Source: Cladopsammia gracilis (Eukaryota > Cnidaria > Anthozoa > Scleractinia > Dendrophylliidae). Taken from it: a stretch of 64,000 bases of DNA. The DNA is taken from the NCBI GenBank assembly GCA_022457155.1, contig JAJGOT010001053.1, positions 25,960-89,959 on the forward strand, read 5' to 3'. A program made the position numbers and the translations under genes. Shown in pieces: positions 1 through 11,084 of the stretch (its first letter is position 1; each line of letters opens with the position of its first letter). Below the pieces are notes generated by a model that saw only the letters and a list, made by a program, of their open reading frames with translations, did not search any database and was not told where the DNA came from.

Positions 1-3000
1 GCAAGTTTTGGCAAAATCTCACTTTTGAGATCACCAGATCTCAAAATCGTCGTAATGACCTCAAATCATCGCCAAAAAGCGAAAACAGTGCATTTCTACG
101 AAAAATGCACAAAACGTACGTTTCGGGCCGTGCGGAGCAAGTTTTGGCAAAAATCTCACTTTTGAGATCACCAGATCTCAAAATCGTGGTAATGACCTGA
201 AATCATCGCCAAAAAGCGAAAACAGTGCATTTCTATGAAAAATGCACAAAACGTACTTTTTGGGACCGTGCGGAGCAAGTTTTGGCAAAATCTCACTTTT
301 CAGATCACCAGATCTCAAAATCGTCGGTAATGACCTCAAATCATCGCCAAAAAGCGAAAACAGTGCATTTCTATGAAAAATGCACAAAACGTACGTCTCG
401 TGGCCGTGCGGAGCACGTTTTGGCAAAATCTCACTTTTGCAGATCACCAGATCTCAAAATCGTGGTAATGACCTCAAATCATCGCCAAAAAGCGAAAACA
501 GTGCATTTCTATGAAAAATGCACAAAACGTACGTTTCGGGACCGTGCGGAGTAAGTTTTGGCAAAATCTCACTTTTGAGATCACCAGATCTCAAAATCGT
601 CGTAATGACCTCAAATCATCGCCAAAAAGCGAAAACAGTGCATTTCTATGAAAAATGCACAAAACGTACGTTTCGGACCGTGCGGAGTAAGTTTTGGCAA
701 AATCTCACTTTTGAGATCACCAGATCTCAAAATCGTGGTAATGACCTCAAATCATCGCCAAAAAGCGAAAACAGTGCATTTCTATGAAAAATGCACAAAA
801 CGTACGTTCTTGGCCGTGCGGAGTAAGTTTTGGCAAAATCTCACTTTTGAGATCACCAGATCTCAAAATCGTGGTAATGACCTCAAATCATCGCCAAAAA
901 GCGAAAACAGTGCATTTCTACGAAAAATGCACAAAACGTACGTTTCTGGGCCGTGCGGAGCAAGTTTTAGCAAAATCTCACTTTTGAGATCACCAGATCT
1001 CAAAATCGTGGTAATGACCTCAAATCATCGCAAAAAGCGAAACAGTGCAATTCCATGAAAAATGCACAAAACGTACTTTTCGGGACCGTGCGGCGCAAGT
1101 TTTGGGCAAAATCTCACTTTGAGATCACCAGATCTCAAAATCGTCGTAATGACCTGAAATCATCGCCAAAAAGCGAAAACAGTGCATTTCTACGAAAAAT
1201 GCACAAAACGTACGTTTCGGACCGTGCGGAGCAAGTTTTGGCAAAAGCTGACTTTTGAGATCCACCAGATCTCAAAATCGTCGTAATGACCTCAAATCAT
1301 CGCCAAAAAGCGAAACAGTGCATTTTCTACGAAAAATGCACAAAACGTACGTTTCGGGCCTTGCGGAGCAAGTTTTAGCAAAATCTCACTTTTGAGATCA
1401 CCAGATCTCAATATCATCGTACTGTCCTCAAATCATCGCCAAAAAGCGAAAACAGTGCACTTCTACGAAAAATGCACATAACGTACGTTTCGGGCAGTGC
1501 TGAGTAAGTTTTGGCAAAAATCTCACTTTTGAGATCACCAGATCTCAAAATCGTCGGTAAGTGACCTCAAATCATCGCCAAAAAGCGAAAACGGTGCATT
1601 TCTATGAAAAATGCACAAAACGTACTTTTCGGACCGTGCGGAGCAAGTTTTGGCAAAATCTCACTTTTGAGACAACCAGATCTCAATATCATCGTAATGT
1701 CCTCAAATCATCGCCAAAAAGCGAAAACAGTGCATTTCTATGAAAAATGCACAAAACGTACTTCTTTGGCCGTGCGGAGCAAGTTTTAGGCAAAATCTCA
1801 CTTTGAGATCACCAGATCTCAAAATCGGTGGTAATGACCTCAAATCATCGCCAAAAAGCGAAAACAGTGCAATTCTATGAAAATTGCACAAAACGTACGT
1901 TTCGGACCGTGCGGAGCAAGTTTTGGCAAAAATCTCACTTTTGAGACCAGCAGATCTCAATATAGTCGTACTGTCCTCAAATCATCGCCAAAAAGCGAAA
2001 ACAGTGCATTTCTACGAAAAATGCACAAAACGTACGTTTCGGGCCGTGCGGAGCAAGTTTTGGCAAAATCTCACTTTTGAGATCACCAGATCTCAAAATC
2101 GTGGTAATGACCTCAAATCATCGCCAAAAAGCGAAAACAGTGCACTTCTATGAAAAATGCACAAAACGTACTTTTCGGACCGTGCGGCGCAAGTTTTCGG
2201 AAAATCTCACTTTTGAGATCACCAGATCTCAATATCATCGTACTGTCCTCAAATCATCGCCAAAAAGCGAAAACAGTGCATTTCTATGAAAAATTCACAA
2301 AACGTACGTTTTGGACCGTGCGGAGTAAGTTTTGGCAAAATCTCACTTTTGAGATCACCAGATCTCAAAATCGTGGTAATGACCTCAAATGATCGCCAAA
2401 AAGCGAAAACAGTGCATTTCTATGAAAAATGCACAAAACGTACTTCTTTGGCCGTGCGGAGCACGTTTTGGCAAAATCTCACTTTTGAGATCACCAGATC
2501 TCAAAATCAGTCGGTACTGACCTCAAATCATCGCCAAAAAGCGAAAACAGTGCATTTCTACGAAAAATGCACAAAACGTACGTTTCGGGCCGTGCGGAGC
2601 AAGTTTTGGCAAAATCTCACTTTTGAGATCACCAGATCTCAATATCATCGTACGGTCCTCAAATCATCGCCAAAACGCGAAAACAGTGCACTTCTATGAA
2701 AAATGCACAAAACGTACGTTTTGGGCCGTGCTGAGTAAGTTTTTGGCAAAATCTCACTTTTGAGATCACCAGATCTCAAATCGTCGTAATGACCTCAAAT
2801 CATCGCCAAAAAGCGAAAACAGTGCATTTCTATGAAAAAATGCACAAAACGTACTTTTTGGGCCGTGCGGAGCACGTTTTGGCAAAATCTCACTTTTGAG
2901 ATCACCAGATCTCAAAATCGTGGTAATGACCTGAATCATCGCCAAAAAGCGAAGTGCATCTCACTTTTGAGATCACCAGATCTCAAAATCGTGGTAATGA

Positions 3001-3286
3001 CCTCAAATCATCGCCAAAAAGCGAAAACAGTGCATTTCTATGAAAAATGCACAAAACGTACTTTTTGGGCTGTGCGGAACAAGTTTTGGCAAAATCTCAC
3101 TTTTGCGATCACCAGATCTCAAAATCGTGGTAACGACCTCAAATCATCGCCAAAAAGCGAAAACAGTGCTTTTCTATGAAAAGTGCACAAAACGTACGTT
3201 TCGGGGCCGTGCGGAGCAAGTTTTGGCAAAATCTCACTTTTGAACACACGGGATCTCAAAATCGTGGCACTGGCCTCAAATCATCG
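1..3286 (+). repeat. 136-bp satellite array (about 24 monomers, young subfamily A)
   Basis: Head-to-tail monomers of about 136 bp. Each carries a hairpin-like GTGCATTT/AAATGCAC dyad, an ACGTACGT palindrome, a CCGTGCGGAGCAAG block and a TTTTGAGATC/GATCTCAAAA dyad. Many monomers here have 1-bp insertions or deletions (for example near 1,027, 1,097, 1,258, 1,311, 1,552, 1,783, 2,504 and 2,831), and one is truncated near 2,950. The last monomer, with ACACGGGATCTC, is fused to the relic gene at about 3,286. Because 136 is not a multiple of 3, the open frames inside the array rotate and are not genes. Confidence 0.97.
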
Positions 3287-3802
3287 ACGTCAAACGGGGA
3301 ATGTCTTCCTCTTCTATGCCGCCCTTCCTGAATTGTATATGACGTTGAAGGTTGTAGCCGTAACAGAAGCAGCCTGTTATCCTACACATCCTCTCCTTAT
3401 GATGGCTTCTTTTCTTCTGCTCGCTGTCGCTCTTCAGGGGACTTGCTGCTTTCTTTTGCGTTTTCTTTACGGGCGCTTGGAAATCGCTCTCGCTGTCTGT
3501 TGTAAGGGCACTTGCTGTTTTCTCCTTTGCCTTCTTTACAGGTTCGTAGTCGCTCTCACTTTCTGTTGGTGTGGCTTTTCGTTTCCTGGACTTCTTCTCT
3601 TCCTCGTCTCTCTCAATGTCCTTATCTGCATCGCCACCTGTTTGATCCTCGTTTAAGTGAAACGTTTCTGGCGAACAGTCTAGCGTTAACTTGTACATTC
3701 CATATAATGTCCCAGTGTCAAGGGCTCTTGAGGCTTGGTCATCAGTCTCTTATTGCTGAGAGATCATCGAAATGCACCCCAAGGCCCGTTTGGCGAACCT
3801 TT
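3276..3802 (-). pseudogene. Relic acidic/basic repeat-protein gene, copy 1 (cut by junction)
   Basis: Minus-strand copy of a gene relic seen seven times in this window. The longest open part (3,698 to 3,276) starts at an ATG and encodes about 140 residues. It opens with MYKLTLDC, continues with a Lys/Glu/Ser-rich region holding two related ~22-residue repeats (SESDYEPVKKAKEK and SESDFQAPVKKTQKK), and ends with a Cys-x4-Cys-x8-His segment resembling a broken zinc finger. Its stop codon lies in the flanking satellite, so the true C-terminus is missing. Upstream in the same frame, one TGA separates it from 17 residues (QRFAKRALGCISMISQQ) belonging to a ~28-residue repeat that is complete in other copies. 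The 5' part is replaced at 3,803 by RTE sequence. Function is unknown. The basic/acidic low-complexity region suggests a nuclear protein, but that is inference only. Confidence 0.6.
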
Positions 3803-4938
3803 GTATCCCTCTTCTCTTGTCTGCTGTTGTCTTTCTCATGATCCAATCCAGAGCCAATAGGAACAAAAACCCCGACATCACACATCCCTGTTTTACTCCG
3901 GACTTGATCTTGAACCAATCTGATGTTTCACTTCCATCAATAACTGTGCACTCGAAGTCCTCATATATGTCTGCAATCGCTCTCACCATTTTGCTTGGTA
4001 TCCCATAACTCTTCATGATGTTCCATAAGCTTTCTCTGTGTACCGAATCGAAGGCTTTTTCAAAGTCCACAAAGTGAATGTACAAACCCGCCCTCCATTC
4101 ATTTGCCTGCTCTAAGATGTTCCTCAATATAAAGATCTGTTCAGTTGTGCTTCTCTGCGCTCTAAACCCAGCCTGTTCCCTTTCGAAGCTTCTTGTCCAC
4201 ACCTATCTTAATCCTCTCCAACATCATCCTACAGAATATCTTACTAATGACGGGTAGTAGGGTCACTCCTCTCCAATTGTTACAATCGCGTATATCACCT
4301 TTCTTAAATATCTTAACAATAAGTCCCTTCTTCCATACTTTCGGCCACCTCTCAGTTTCCCAAAGCCTGTTATAACATCTAGTTGGTCTACTTGCCGTAC
4401 CTTCCAAGTCAGCTCTTAGTAGGTCTCGACCCACTCCATCTACTCCTGCTGCTTTGCCTGTCTTTGTGTTCTTCAGTGCGTTCTTAACTTCTTGGACTCT
4501 CGATCTTCCTAGGTCAATTTCCTCAAGATCGTCCGTTTCTTCTCTACTATATTCTTGCACCGGATTTGTTGGATCATCCCTATTTAATATCTCACAAAAG
4601 TGCTCTACCCATCTCTGCAGTTTTTCTTGCGGTTCTGTCTTAAGTTCCCCTTGTTTGTTTTTCACACCTACTTCTTGCCTTTTCCGTTCCCCAACAATTG
4701 TTTTGGTTATGCTGTATAGCTCCCTACTTCTACCATTCTCGGCAGCCTTTTCTGCTGCTGCAGCCCTCTCTTCTAACCAATTCCTCTTATCTTCTCTAGC
4801 ACTCTGTTTCACTTCCTTGTCTTTCGCACTATACTCCTTCCTCCATCTCTGTTTTAATCGTTCTGATCTAGCACCTTCCATTTTGAGTTTACTACTTTCC
4901 TCTCCTTGACTTTTTGCCATGTTTTGTCTCCTATCCAT
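3750..4938 (-). pseudogene. RTE reverse transcriptase N-terminal half, chimeric end
   Basis: Two overlapping frames carry the linker and first RT motifs: NWRGVTLLPVISKIF, EQAGFRAQRSTTEQI, FVDFEKAFDSVHRES (first catalytic Asp) and SGVKQGCVMSGFLF. An extra base near 4,185 breaks the frame between KKLRK and EQAGF. After DKRRGI the frame runs through the junction into QRFAKRALGCISMISQQ from the relic gene and then stops. The FADD motif is absent, so this cannot be an active polymerase. The chimeric 17-residue tail is an accident of rearrangement rather than a domain. Confidence 0.85.
3803..3805. other. Rearrangement junction: RTE joined to relic gene (3-bp overlap)
   Basis: On the minus strand the RTE reading ...AGAGGGATAC (continuous with GGTGGAAT in the complete copies at 19,490) jumps to AAAGGTTCGCC of the relic gene (preceded by GGTGCTAC in complete copies). 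TAC is shared by both parents, so the junction has 3 bp of microhomology. The same junction recurs at 55,132-55,134. Confidence 0.85.
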
Positions 4939-6080
4939 GTCTTACTCTGCTTTTTTGTACTCCCGATAACTTTCTCTGCAGCATCTCTATACATCTCCAA
5001 GATCTTTTCATGTTCTTCCTCCGGATCTTCTATGTCTCCTTGGGCTTCAAACCTATTTTTTACCTCAATGTTGTACCTCCTCCTGATCTCTTCGCTTTGC
5101 AGCTTGCGTACGTCAAACCTTACCCTTACCATCTTCCTCTTCTCAACTCGGGCTAACTTCAACCTTATTCTGGTTCTCAGAAGGTAATGGTCCGAGTACA
5201 CATCTGCACCCCTCATCACTCTTGTGTCCAAGACAGATGTTCTCATGCGTCCATTCACCATAATGTGGTCAATCTGATTTACTGTCTTTCCGTCTGGTGA
5301 CCTCCAGGTCAGCTTATGGATCTCTTTGTGAGGGAATGTTGTTCCAGTTACAACTAGCCCATTTACACTACAAAAGTCACATAGTCTTTCCCCGTTCTCA
5401 TTCATGACTCCGACACCAAACTTCCCCATTACCTCCTCCCTGTTAGTGTTGTTGCTTCCAACCTTTGCGTTTAGATCCCCCATCACCACAATTATGTCAT
5501 GTCTACTGCAGCTTGAGATAGAATCTTGAAGTTGATTGTAAAATACATCCTTTTCCTCGTCCGCCGCTTCATTCGTTGGTGCATACGTTTGTATCACTGT
5601 CAGCTTTTTATATTTTGAGTAGAATCGTGCCTTGATAATTCTCTTGCTTATCGGCGTCCATTCCATTAGAGCTCTCTTGTTCCTTGCACTCATCATGATT
5701 GCCACTCCTCCCTGTCTAACTTCGTCATCTCCTGCATATACCACTTTTTCACCACCCTGCAGAGTTACTGAACCCATCCCATTCCATCTCGTCTCGCTTA
5801 AACCCAATATTTCGATTCCGTAATTCGCCATTTCTTTGGCCACTTGCGCCGTCCGTGTTGTTTCTGCCATAGTCCTTACATTCCAGCAACCAATGGTTGT
5901 CTGTTTCTTGGGGGCTACTATGGGGCCTATCGGCCTTTGGGCTTCCGTCGGCTTTGACCCAAGAGCGTCATTGTTGTCCCAGTAGCAGTACCTCCAGGTT
6001 GCATTGTAACATTGTAAACGCTTCCGGTTTCTGTAACATTTAGTTTTTTTACGGGGCAGGGTCGTTAGCCCTGCGCCCAA
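4854..6080 (-). pseudogene. RTE endonuclease domain and linker, fragment
   Basis: Apurinic-like endonuclease that nicks target DNA during LINE retrotransposition. Visible in order: GCWNVRTM at the start of the nuclease fold, LSETRW with the catalytic Glu, YAPTN, VMGDLNAKVGS, and QIDHIMVNG followed by YSDHYLL with the catalytic Asp/His. About 408 codons are open, but there is no ATG before RTMAET. A 1-nt loss in GCTTCCGTCGG relative to the forward copies fuses an upstream frame to the nuclease frame. The frame fails near 4,940, where one T is missing from a T-run, before the RT domain. This domain type is often auto-annotated as craniofacial development protein 2-like, which is RTE-derived. 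Confidence 0.85.
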
Positions 6081-6251
6081 CCCCCAACCTGGAGGGCCAG
6101 AGGATCACTCTTTGTCTGGTCTCTACCCTTTGACCTGTTCGGCATGGGTGGCCCTACCAGGAGTTCAAGCCTCCCGCCGACATAGCTCTAGGGGTCATTG
6201 AGACACACAAACTGCTCCACCACGATAAGGTGATGATCCCAATCGGAGCAG

Positions 6252-7013
6252 GGATTCCAGTTTTGCTTGATATGAAAGTTGCCTTTGTTTGCTGGATAGG
6301 CAGTGTTAATGGGGAAATTTATCTGAAATCAAATGCGTGCGTTAGAACGGCTCAGTCTATTTTGAGCCGCTTTACTTCGTTACATTTGCTTAGTTAATGT
6401 TTGTAAGATGGAAAAATAATTTGTTTGTTCGTCATAATTTATGAGACATTTGTTGGTTCGTAGGAGGAAAATTAGTGAGCCTCTTCGTCAATATTTCGGG
6501 TATTTTCGGTTTTAGCCGTCGCACTTCGTGAATACTCTTCGTAAATGCATAGTAATGATACCGTCCCGCCGAAATGGCAAAATGTCGCTTAACTTATTTC
6601 CACGTTATATCGCCAAATGGCATAAAATATACAACTTAGTTGGATAAAAAGATCCTATAGTACAAAACAAAAGTAGTAGTTTAGAGATAAAGCGCAGGAT
6701 TGCAAGGATTGAGGTGGATTACAGTTTAACTTGAAATCAAAGTTGCCTTTGTTTGCAGGAGAGGCAGAGTGAATCCTGACATTTATCTGAAATCACAATG
6801 CGTGCGTTATAACGGCTCAGTCTATTTTGAGCTGCTTTAGTTCGTTGCATTTGCTTAGCTAATGTTTGTCTGATCGAAAAATAAATTGTTTGTTTATCAT
6901 AAATTATGAGACATTTGTTGGCTCCTAGGAGAAAGATTACGGAGCCTCTTCGTCAATATTCGGGCATTTTCTGTTTTAGCCGCGGCACTTCGTGAATACT
7001 CTTCGTAAATGCA
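6252..7013 (-). repeat. ~465-bp repeat, about 1.6 monomers, inverted
   Basis: Inverted match to the repeat at 16,268-17,018 and 20,340-21,362. It includes CGGCTCA/TGAGCCG and CTCCTAGGAG dyads and the AATCCTTGCAATCCTGCGC block in reverse complement. The end at 6,252-6,264 is one half of the RTE target-site duplication. Confidence 0.9.
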
Positions 7014-8199
7014 TACTGATTTTTTTATTACAAATAGTAAATACAATGTTTTGCAATACAATGAAAAAAGAAAGCAAAAGAGAATAATAATTACGATACA
7101 TATGCAAAAAGAGAAAAAATAATATATTAATTGAAAAAAGTACAATATAGCTTAAAAGAATATATGTTAACTCATTGACGTCAGTCCCGGCCATAATTGG
7201 TCTTAGAAGACCAATAAGACTCAACTGCTTTATAAAATTGCAGCTTTCTCAATCGCGCGAACATTTTCAGTTGTGAGTATTGACTAGAAAGTCTTTCAAA
7301 TTGAGACACCCAATAAACATAAAAAAGTCGGCGATTTTCGCAGAATATCAGCGTTTGAATTTGGAGAAGAACAAAAATGACCGTTTTAAACGTCATAGAA
7401 GAAGAACAAAAATTACCTTTTTGCCTCCAGTTTTTTCTAAATCATCGTTGCAAACCCAAAAGTTAACATTCACAGCAAAAGTCAGGCCTAGTCCTACCTT
7501 AGAAATGATTTTTTATGCTCTTATTCGTTGTCCGGGTAAAGCTACAGCCTCTCGTTCTAGTGCATCCTTGCTTTGCCTCGATTTTCAACATCACGACCGC
7601 ACTGCATAATGGGAAATAGCGATAATTTTTGACAGGGGTCGTTCCTTTCCCCACATATTCATATTTATACTAAGTCCACAGCCACTCCGACCTACCACCG
7701 AAATTTGGCGCTTGTTGTGTTCTTCAGTGGTCGCAAATCCCAAAATATGCCGTGGTAGGTCATGAAATTCATCAGTAGTGGAGTCCCAAGGCTACTTCGT
7801 TTCGGAGCGGCCATTTTTTCAGTTCTACGAACAACAAGCCAAATTCGCAAACGAAGTACATCACCTTACTCGCTTCTTTGAGAAAGTGGACTCTTAGCTA
7901 CTTTCACGCTTAATGATGCTCATCAGGCAGCTACTAAAGATAAAAAAATTGCTGTAAACTTACCAAAAATCGCATACAAACCATATTTGAGCCGCTATTA
8001 TAGCTCAACGAAGCAAAAACACTACGTCATAATGACGTTTCTAGAAAACTCGAGCCTTCAGTTGTTTAGAACAGCAACACTTTCCATGGTAACCCCAAAT
8101 ATGGAGTCACGAAATCCTATGGATCGGTTATATGCAGAAAATCACTCAAAAACGTAAAACGTCACTGACGACAATGACTTAAGGGAGTTGCACTAGCAT
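7014..8199. other. Unassigned AT-rich module DNA (inverted copy)
   Basis: Inverted copy of 15,082-16,267. I recognise no protein domain, tRNA or rRNA here. A 71-codon ATG frame (7,396 to 7,181) overlaps a 109-codon frame on the other strand that lacks an ATG. Both persist in all module copies, but the copies are too similar for that to show selection. Several TGACGTCA-like sites are present. Confidence 0.5.
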
Positions 8200-8549
8200 T
8201 CACTTAGCCCATGTTTTTTTTAATTGCTCTAATCGGTTAGATTTAAAAGCTATGGTGCGTAGAATATCAATTTTGTTATCCAGGCGCAAAAGAAAACTGT
8301 CGAAGTCTAGGATGCCGCCGCGGACGCTTGTTGCAAAAACATATTTGGCGACAATCAAACAGTAGTTATGAACTTTCCAATTGTTTGATTCTTTGTGCCA
8401 ACAGTATAAAATAGTATTTTCAGATAAAGTCAGTTTTTCATTAAACTTTTCTCGCCACCAGTTAGAAAAAAAGTCCAAAACGACGAGGATACACTGCAAG
8501 TAATTAACATGTGTCTTAGAGATTGATTTTCAAGGTTACATAAAGGACA
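8200..8549 (-). pseudogene. L1/Tx1-clade ORF2 C-terminal end, copy 1
   Basis: Minus-strand remnant of the last ~115 codons of an L1-like ORF2. It begins with a Cys-x2-Cys-x8-His-x4-Cys zinc knuckle (CPLC, then LRHMLITC), as seen near the end of the intact ORF2 in this window. A frameshift at a T-run follows, and the frame resumes as VLDFFSNWWREK and ends RTIAFKSNRLEQLKKTWAK. Nothing upstream of the knuckle survives. It is directly adjacent to old satellite monomers. It is a dead 5'-truncated LINE of a family different from the intact element. Confidence 0.75.
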
Positions 8550-8555
8550 GACTTG

Positions 8556-8850
8556 CCAGATTTAGAAATCGCACTGTTTTGCCAATTTGGCGATGATTTG
8601 AGGCCAGTACGCCGATTTCGAGATCTGGTGTGCTCAAAAGTGAGATTTTGCTAAAACTTGCTCCGCACGGCCCCAAACCTGCGTTTCGTACACTTTTCAT
8701 AGAAATCGCAGTGCTTTCCTGATTTGGCGATGATTTGAGGCCAGTACGACGATTTTGAGATTTGGTGTGTGCTCAAAAGTGAGATTTTGCCAAAACTTGC
8801 TCCGCACGGCCCCAAACGTGCGTTTTGTGCACTTTTCATAGAAATCGCAT
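8556..8850 (-). repeat. Old satellite monomers (subfamily B), about two, inverted
   Basis: About two monomers with diagnostic subfamily B bases: GCGATTTCTATGAAAAGTGC, ACGCACGT rather than ACGTACGT, GTTTGGGGCCG, and GAGCACACCAGATCTC rather than GAGATCACCAGATCTC. Here they lie on the minus strand. Confidence 0.93.
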
Positions 8851-10142
8851 GTCTCCATTTAGAATTTAGGTTTCAAAAAATGATGCCATCCAAGAATCAG
8901 GACCGCCATTTTAGAATTTTTCTCAAAGAAAACAATTATAAAAAATGGATAATTTATCCAAATCATCTGAAACTTGGTACAGAACATCGTAATAATCTGG
9001 AAATGTAGCACATCAAAGTACAAGTCCATATCTTTCTCCATTGAGCATTTAGGTTTCAAAAAATATGTTTTTTCCTAGCCATATTCAATGATGTCATAAT
9101 GACGTCACAATGAGACATCGACACTGTCAATCTACTAACCTTATGATTTTGTACTATCTGCTAAATTTATAGTCTAAAGCGGTAATACTTTAGGAGTTAT
9201 GATGGGGTACGTTTTAAGACATATCAGTGTCCGTACATGAAGCTGGTCATCAAAGCAGGGACAAGCCATGGAGCGGTGAGTACACGCTCTTTTGTACTCC
9301 GCATTTGTACTCTATTTAGACCTTTTTAAGACTATGCACGACCAAACCAACTATCAGGACTATGACATAAGGTCCTAGTGCTACTCTAGGAAACTGTTTT
9401 CCCAACCGAAAGTGTTTGCTTTTGCATAGACATAACCCTCCCCTCAAGAAATCACTTTATGGCTTTTAGAGACAAAGGACGAGGGTTTATCTATACGTTT
9501 ATGATAGATGTACTGTAGTTGATACACCAGGAAAGGAACACTTTGGTATAAGTTTTGCGTGAATTCATCATTGTGCTTAGGAGTAATTAATAACTGAATA
9601 ATTAATTAGCTGCAAATTTCAACCGTTAATAACATCGTCAGATCTTGTGTTTATGGCAGTGTTTATATCAATCGAGTTAGATCCCAAACTGATCTAACCG
9701 TGTTGCTAAAGTCAAGGAAACAGCTTTTAAAACGTGCGAGTTATTAACAGTTGAATTTTGTCCAATATGGCGGACCCAAAAGTGCGTCAAACATGCAAAC
9801 GACTCTATACTTTGAACGTTAATATCTCTGACGGGATTTTATCACACTTCCTCAAATTCGCAGGATATATACAACGTCTTTAATACTATTTGCCAATACA
9901 ATCGACGTTATTATCGGCTCAACGGTTTGTTTCTAGCCTTGTTTACAAGTTTTTCAAACATGGAAAGGAGGCTACAATTTGATCGTTAATATCTCTGAGA
10001 GAATTACATCAAACAAATTCAAATTTGCAGGATATATAGCATGACTAATACTATCTGCGAATACACTCGGTTTTAATATCGGCTCAACCTTATGCTTCTA
10101 GTTCAAAACCTCGAACACATGCGAAAACACCTCAACAGAAGC
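8851..10142. other. Non-coding module spacer (inverted copy)
   Basis: Inverted copy of 13,136-14,430. No coding domain or RNA gene recognised. It holds a degenerate direct duplication of about 165 bp near 9,780-10,110 and a direct repeat around TTTGAAACCTAAAT bracketing about 180 bp near the satellite side. The short ATG-less frames are not supported. Confidence 0.6.
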
Positions 10143-10293
10143 TAATATAATATAATATAATATAATATAATATAATATAATATAATATAATATAATATAA
10201 TATAATATAATATAACATAATATAATGTAATGTAATGTAATGTAATGTAATGTAATGTAATGTAATGTAATGTAATGTAATATAATATAATAT
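10143..10293. repeat. Pentanucleotide microsatellite (TATAA/TGTAA)n
   Basis: Uninterrupted 5-bp units in blocks: TATAA units, one CATAA, then about a dozen TGTAA units, then TATAA again. It corresponds inverted to 12,887-13,135 but is about 100 bp shorter and lacks the CG-containing variant. Confidence 0.97.
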
Positions 10294-10338
10294 ATCATGC
10301 TTATAATGGTGACCAAGCAGTAAAGGATGTCTTAAAGG

Positions 10339-10386
10339 TACAAAGACAAAGGCAAAGACAAAGACAAAGACAAAGACAAAGACTAG
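10339..10386 (+). repeat. (ACAAAG)n hexanucleotide tract
   Basis: About seven AAAGAC/ACAAAG units with one GGCAAAG variant, immediately 5' of the relic gene and in a frame reading Asp-Lys repeats. The forward modules have a shorter, interrupted version. Confidence 0.9.
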
Positions 10387-10390
10387 GACA

Positions 10391-11084
10391 AAGACGTTAA
10401 CTTGAACACGTTTCGCTCCAATTATCGCCACAGTGCAGTTCTTTACCAAGCAGCGGATGCTTTGGGCCTTGAAATGCTACAAAGGTGCGCCAAACGGGCC
10501 TTGGGGTGCATGTCCTGGATCTCTCAGCAACGAGATATTGATGACCTAGCCTCGAAGGTGCTACAAAGGTTCGCCAAACGGGCCTTGGGGTGCATTTCGA
10601 TGATCTCTCAGCAATGAGAGACTGATGACCAAGCCTCAAGTTCCCTTGACACTGGGACATTATATGGAATGTACAAGTTAACGCTAGACTGTTCGCCAGA
10701 AACGTTTCACTTAAACGAAGATCAAACAGGTGGCGATGCAGATAAGGACATTGAGAGAGACGAGGAAGAGAAGAAGTCCAGGAAACGAAAAGCCACACCA
10801 ACAGAAAGTGAGAGCGACTACGAACCTGTAAAGAAGGCAAAGGAGAAAACAGCAAGTGCCCTTACAGCGAGAGCGATTACCAAGCGCCCGTAAAGAAAAC
10901 GCAAAAGAAAGCAGCAAGTCGCCTGAAGAGCGACAGCGAGCAGAAGAAAAGAAGCCATCATAAGGAGAGGATGTGTAGGATAACAGGCTGCTTCTTTTAC
11001 GGCTACAACCTTCAACGTCATATACAAATCAGGAAGGGCGGCATAGAAGAGGAAGACATTCCCCGTTTGACGTCGATGATTTGA
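10391..11084 (+). pseudogene. Relic acidic/basic repeat-protein gene, copy 2
   Basis: This copy shows the fuller 5' part. An open stretch from about 10,391 reads LNTFRSNYRHSAVLYQAADALG, then two ~28-residue repeats (MLQRCAKRALGCMSWISQQR and VLQRFAKRALGCISMISQQ). The second repeat ends in TGA where the first has CGA (Arg), so the stop looks like a CpG transition. Beyond it the same frame continues for about 17 codons into the ATG of the MYKLTLDC region. That region has an 8-bp deletion at about 10,862 (between ACA repeats) that shifts the frame and stops it at 10,893. The remaining part to the satellite stays recognisable. No ATG is visible for the upstream part, so it may be an internal exon. 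Family not recognised. Confidence 0.6.

Larger units (their letters stand above)
3803..6251 (-). mobile_element. RTE-type LINE, 3'-truncated copy 1
   Basis: Same element as the complete copy at 17,032-20,326 but inverted, and cut at 3,803 just before the FADD catalytic motif. The whole C-terminal RT and tail are therefore absent. The 5' end at 6,251 is intact and is followed by GGATTCCAGTTTT, the target-site sequence also found next to the complete copies. The 3' target duplication was lost with the tail. This copy keeps sense codons where the forward copies have stops (TAC versus TAA in RRRYNIEV; GAA versus TAA in EETDD), but has its own frameshifts near 4,945 and 4,185. Confidence 0.92.

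Noticed and set aside
1..3286. CRISPR array
   Set aside because: Regular spacing alone suggested it, but there are no unique spacers between repeats: the whole 136-bp unit is repeated, and the sequence is clearly eukaryotic.
3183..3656. Hydrophobic frame (LLLAVALQGTCCFLLRFLYG...) resembling membrane segments
   Set aside because: Antisense shadow of the Lys/Ser-rich relic gene. Lys codons read as Phe/Leu on the other strand.
4454..4909. Ser/Phe/Leu-rich membrane-like frames antisense to the RTE (MPVFVFFSAFLTSW...)
   Set aside because: Exact antisense shadows of the Lys/Glu/Arg-rich RTE linker. They appear wherever the RTE does.
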